A program made the translations under genes and the position numbers. Below the pieces are notes generated by a model, which was given only the letters and a program-made list of their open reading frames with translations, was not told the DNA's origin and searched no databases. Shown here in pieces: positions 61,745-64,000 of a stretch of DNA of 64,000 nt. How positions within the stretch are numbered: position 1 is the stretch's first letter; each line of letters starts with the position of its first letter. The DNA lies in the IMG/VR virus record IMGVR_UViG_3300045999_009250, positions 1 through 64,000 of that record; one strand, 5' to 3'. Origin of the DNA: a virus.

Positions 61745-62395
61745 ATGGTAATATATTTAACTAAAAATTTAATTAATGGAAAACAATATATAGGTAAAGA
61801 TATTAATAATAATCCTAACTATTTAGGGAGTGGTACTTATATAAAAAAAGCTATTATAAAATATGGTAAAAATAACTTCGAAAAAATCATATTGGAAAAG
61901 TGTAATTCAAAAGAAGAGTTATGGAAAAGAGAAGAATGGTGGTTAAATTTTTATCAAGCAGAAACTAACCCATTATTTTACAATAAAACAAATAAAGCAT
62001 TTGGAAACTCAGGACAAACAGAACATGGAAAATTAAAAATAGCTGAATATCAAAAAGGTAAAGTTCGTTCTGAAGAAACAAAAAAACGTATGTCTGAAAA
62101 TAGAAAAGGACATAAAATGTATAATGATGAATGGAAAGAAAAAATTAGTCAATCTTTAATTGGTAAAACACGAACTAAAGAATGGAAAGACAAACAAAGT
62201 GAAATTTTAAAAGGAAATAAAAACAGAAGAAAAAAAGTTATGCAATACGACAAACAGAAAAATTTTATTAAAGAGTGGGATTCTGTTTTAGAAGCAGCTA
62301 TCTTTTTAAATAAAAAAACAGGAGCAGCTATTACAGAAGTATGTAGCGGAAAAAGAAAATCTATATATGGTTATATTTGGGAATATAAAAAATAG
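61745..62395 (+). CDS. GIY-YIG homing endonuclease
   Basis: 216 residues. MVIYLTKNLINGKQYIGKDI is the GIY-YIG core (VIYLTKN, then QYIGK), with a catalytic Glu in LWKREEWWLNFYQAE. Several NUMOD3-type repeats (GKVRSEETKKRMSENRKGHK, GKTRTKEWKDKQSEILKGNK) and a NUMOD1-type end (IKEWDSVLEAAIFL ... IYGYIWEYK) bind DNA. It stands between rnh and the helicase gene, with its own box. Probably free-standing; not within a coding frame. Confidence 0.92.
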   Translation: MVIYLTKNLINGKQYIGKDINNNPNYLGSGTYIKKAIIKYGKNNFEKIILEKCNSKEELWKREEWWLNFYQAETNPLFYNKTNKAFGNSGQTEHGKLKIAEYQKGKVRSEETKKRMSENRKGHKMYNDEWKEKISQSLIGKTRTKEWKDKQSEILKGNKNRRKKVMQYDKQKNFIKEWDSVLEAAIFLNKKTGAAITEVCSGKRKSIYGYIWEYKK

Positions 62396-62396
62396 A

Positions 62397-62406
62397 TTGT
62401 ATATTA
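62397..62406 (+). promoter_or_regulatory. TTGTATATTA element before helicase
   Basis: Relaxed match to TTTCGTATATTA at 8009 and 9371; 28 nt before the TTG start. Confidence 0.25.
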
Positions 62407-62434
62407 AAGTATTAACAATTAAATTATAAAAGTT

Positions 62435-63817
62435 TTGACATTAGGATCACTAGACAAATATGGGATGGGTTTTCAAACCAAAGTACTATCATCCTTACTT
62501 ACACATAAAGCATTTTTACTAAATATACAAGATGTATTAAGTGATGAATATTTTACAAATCAAGCACATAAATGGATTATTAAAGAAATATTAAAATATT
62601 TCAATAAATATCACACATGTCCTACTATGGATGTTTTAAAAGTAGAGCTTAAGAAAATCGATAATGAAGTTTTACAACTATCAATTAAAGAACAATTAAG
62701 AGAAGCTTACAAAGCATCAGATGATGATTTAAAATATGTTGAAGAAGAATTTTCAAATTTCTGTAAAAATCAACAATTAAAAAAAGCATTATTAACAAGT
62801 GTAGATTTTCTAAATGCAGGTGACTATGATTCAATTAGATCATTAATTGACAACGCTTTAAAATCAGGTCAAGACAAAAATGTAGGCCATGAATACAATA
62901 AAGATGTTGAATCACGTTATAGAGAAGATCATAGAACAATAGTACCTACACCATGGCCCGAAATTAATGATTTATTACAGGGTGGATTAGGTAATGGTGA
63001 TTTTGGATTATTATTTGGTAATCCAGGTGGTGGTAAATCATGGTCATTAATAGCTCTTGGTGGTTATGCTGCTAGTTTAGGATATAACGTGTTACATTAT
63101 ACACTAGAATTAGGTTCTGATTATGTAGGTCGTAGATATGATGCATTCTTTACAAAAATTTCAGTACAAGATATTACTAAACATAAAATTAAAGTAGAAG
63201 AAGCAATATCAAATTTAACAGGTCAAATAATAATAGCAGAATATTCACCAGGTAAAGCATCAGTCTCTACAATAGAAGCGCATATTAAAAAATGCATGGA
63301 TCAAGATTTCAAACCAGATCTTATTATTATAGATTATGTTGATCTATTGAGATCTAAAAAGAATAATCGTGAACGAAAAGATGAAATTGATGATATTTAT
63401 GTAAGCACTAAAGGACTTGCTAGAGAATTAAACTTACCAATTTGGAGTGTATCTCAAGTAAATAGAGCGGGAGCAAAAGATAATATTATTGAAGGAGATA
63501 AAGCAGCAGGATCATATGATAAAATGATGATTGTTGACGTAGCTATATCTTTATCAAGAAAAAAAGAAGACAAAGTAAATGGAACAGGAAGATTTCACAT
63601 TATGAAAAATAGATATGGAATAGACGGATTATCGTACTATTTAAAAGCTAATACATCTACTGGCCACTTTGAAATTTTATCTCAAATGGATGAAGATGAT
63701 GAAAATAATCAAAATACTCCACCCCCTCAACAAAATAAACAATTCGGGAATAGTATTAGCCCTGTAGACAAGTCAATTATTCAACAAAGGTTTTTCGAAT
63801 TATCAAACACAAATTAA
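62435..63817 (+). CDS. Replicative DNA helicase (T4 gp41 / DnaB-like)
   Basis: 460 residues. Hexameric 5'-3' helicase of the replisome. N-terminal helical domain (~1-150), then Walker A LFGNPGGGKSWSLIAL (~191-206), TLELGSDYVGRRYDAFFTK (~225-243), Walker B PDLIIIDYVDLLRSKK (~289-304), and WSVSQVNRAGA with DKAAGSYDKMMIVDVAISLS (H3/H4 region). The start is TTG at 62435: an in-frame TAA lies at 62420-62422 and the first ATG is 10 codons further in (62465), which would cut the usual N-terminal LGSLDKYG. The GIY-YIG insertion may have destroyed an original ATG. Confidence 0.92.
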   Translation: MTLGSLDKYGMGFQTKVLSSLLTHKAFLLNIQDVLSDEYFTNQAHKWIIKEILKYFNKYHTCPTMDVLKVELKKIDNEVLQLSIKEQLREAYKASDDDLKYVEEEFSNFCKNQQLKKALLTSVDFLNAGDYDSIRSLIDNALKSGQDKNVGHEYNKDVESRYREDHRTIVPTPWPEINDLLQGGLGNGDFGLLFGNPGGGKSWSLIALGGYAASLGYNVLHYTLELGSDYVGRRYDAFFTKISVQDITKHKIKVEEAISNLTGQIIIAEYSPGKASVSTIEAHIKKCMDQDFKPDLIIIDYVDLLRSKKNNRERKDEIDDIYVSTKGLARELNLPIWSVSQVNRAGAKDNIIEGDKAAGSYDKMMIVDVAISLSRKKEDKVNGTGRFHIMKNRYGIDGLSYYLKANTSTGHFEILSQMDEDDENNQNTPPPQQNKQFGNSISPVDKSIIQQRFFELSNTN

Positions 63818-63842
63818 AAAAAAAAATTATTAAAAAAAGAAA

Positions 63843-64000
63843 ATGTTAACAACAGAATCCCAAATTCTATCTGAGATCACAACTCACCTCAAGTATGCTA
63901 AATTCAATCCTGAATTACAGCGAAGAGAAACATGGCACGAGTTAGTTACTCGTAACAAAAACATGCATATTAAAAAATATCCTCAATTAACTGAGGAAAT
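63843..64000 (+). CDS. Ribonucleotide reductase, class II-like, 5' end only
   Basis: 52 codons before the window ends. SEITTHLKYAKFNPELQRRE, then TWHELVTRNKNMHIKKYPQL, resembles the N-terminus of adenosylcobalamin-dependent (NrdJ-type) ribonucleotide reductases in phages and bacteria (pattern KYA...RRETWxELVxRN...HxKK). It would supply deoxynucleotides for replication. The class is tentative, since active-site Cys residues are outside the window. Confidence 0.7.
   Translation, partial: MLTTESQILSEITTHLKYAKFNPELQRRETWHELVTRNKNMHIKKYPQLTEE

Noticed and set aside
1-64000. tRNA genes
   Set aside because: Gaps between genes are mostly shorter than a tRNA, and I saw no TTCGAATC-type loop with matching acceptor arms in the longer gaps.

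Overview
The window is a stretch of a T4-like (contractile-tailed) phage genome. It is strongly AT-rich, and every gene I accept lies on the + strand. Most starts are preceded by A-rich leaders rather than clear Shine-Dalgarno sites. The fibre proteins carry a C-terminal block (ATNRGALSPSDWTTFNDKQ) that I know from Bacteroidota phages and prophages. Together these suggest a phage of a Bacteroidota (Flavobacteria-like) host. The host call is inference.

Layout. 1-7.9 kb: a run of virion-type proteins, several with a short N-terminal leader ending in I/L-x-E, the cleavage signature of the T4 prohead protease. 7.9-11.7 kb: a candidate small RNA, an FAD-dependent dehydrogenase, a small gene apparently split by an HNH homing endonuclease, a P-loop ATPase and a membrane-anchored protein. 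11.7-22.1 kb: the head module (large terminase, portal, core proteins, prohead protease gp21, scaffold gp22, major capsid gp23). 22.1-25.1 kb: an accessory cassette with a pentein-fold (DDAH/amidinotransferase-like) enzyme, a phosphatidylserine decarboxylase-like enzyme, a GIY-YIG endonuclease and PhoH. 25.2-28.6 kb: neck and tail completion (gp13/14/15-like, the last with a PKD domain). 28.6-40.7 kb: adhesion region with three repeat-built fibre proteins, a seven-repeat delta-60 propeller and a GC-richer island with duplicated genes. 40.7-54 kb: tail sheath, tube, chaperones, tape measure and baseplate, including a hub fused to a DUF5675 domain. 54-56.3 kb: a second large leader-bearing protein. 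56.4-64 kb: replication (family-A-like DNA polymerase, gp32-like SSB, UvsX, RNase H/flap nuclease, GIY-YIG endonuclease, gp41-like helicase, start of a class II-like ribonucleotide reductase).

Control. A box reading ATATTTATAA (14 exact copies, 8 close variants) sits just upstream of about twenty genes, often only 2-20 nt before the ATG. I propose it as the late promoter. Its core is the reverse complement of T4's TATAAATA, yet it reads this way on the coding strand. Seven strong hairpin-plus-U-tract terminators divide the modules.

The most unusual points are the pentein plus phosphatidylserine decarboxylase cassette behind an 18-bp perfect palindrome, the ATATTTATAA promoter system with nearly leaderless genes, the family of leader-bearing putative packaged proteins, the promoter-hairpin-terminator unit without an ORF at 7.9 kb, and the family-A polymerase in a T4-type replisome.
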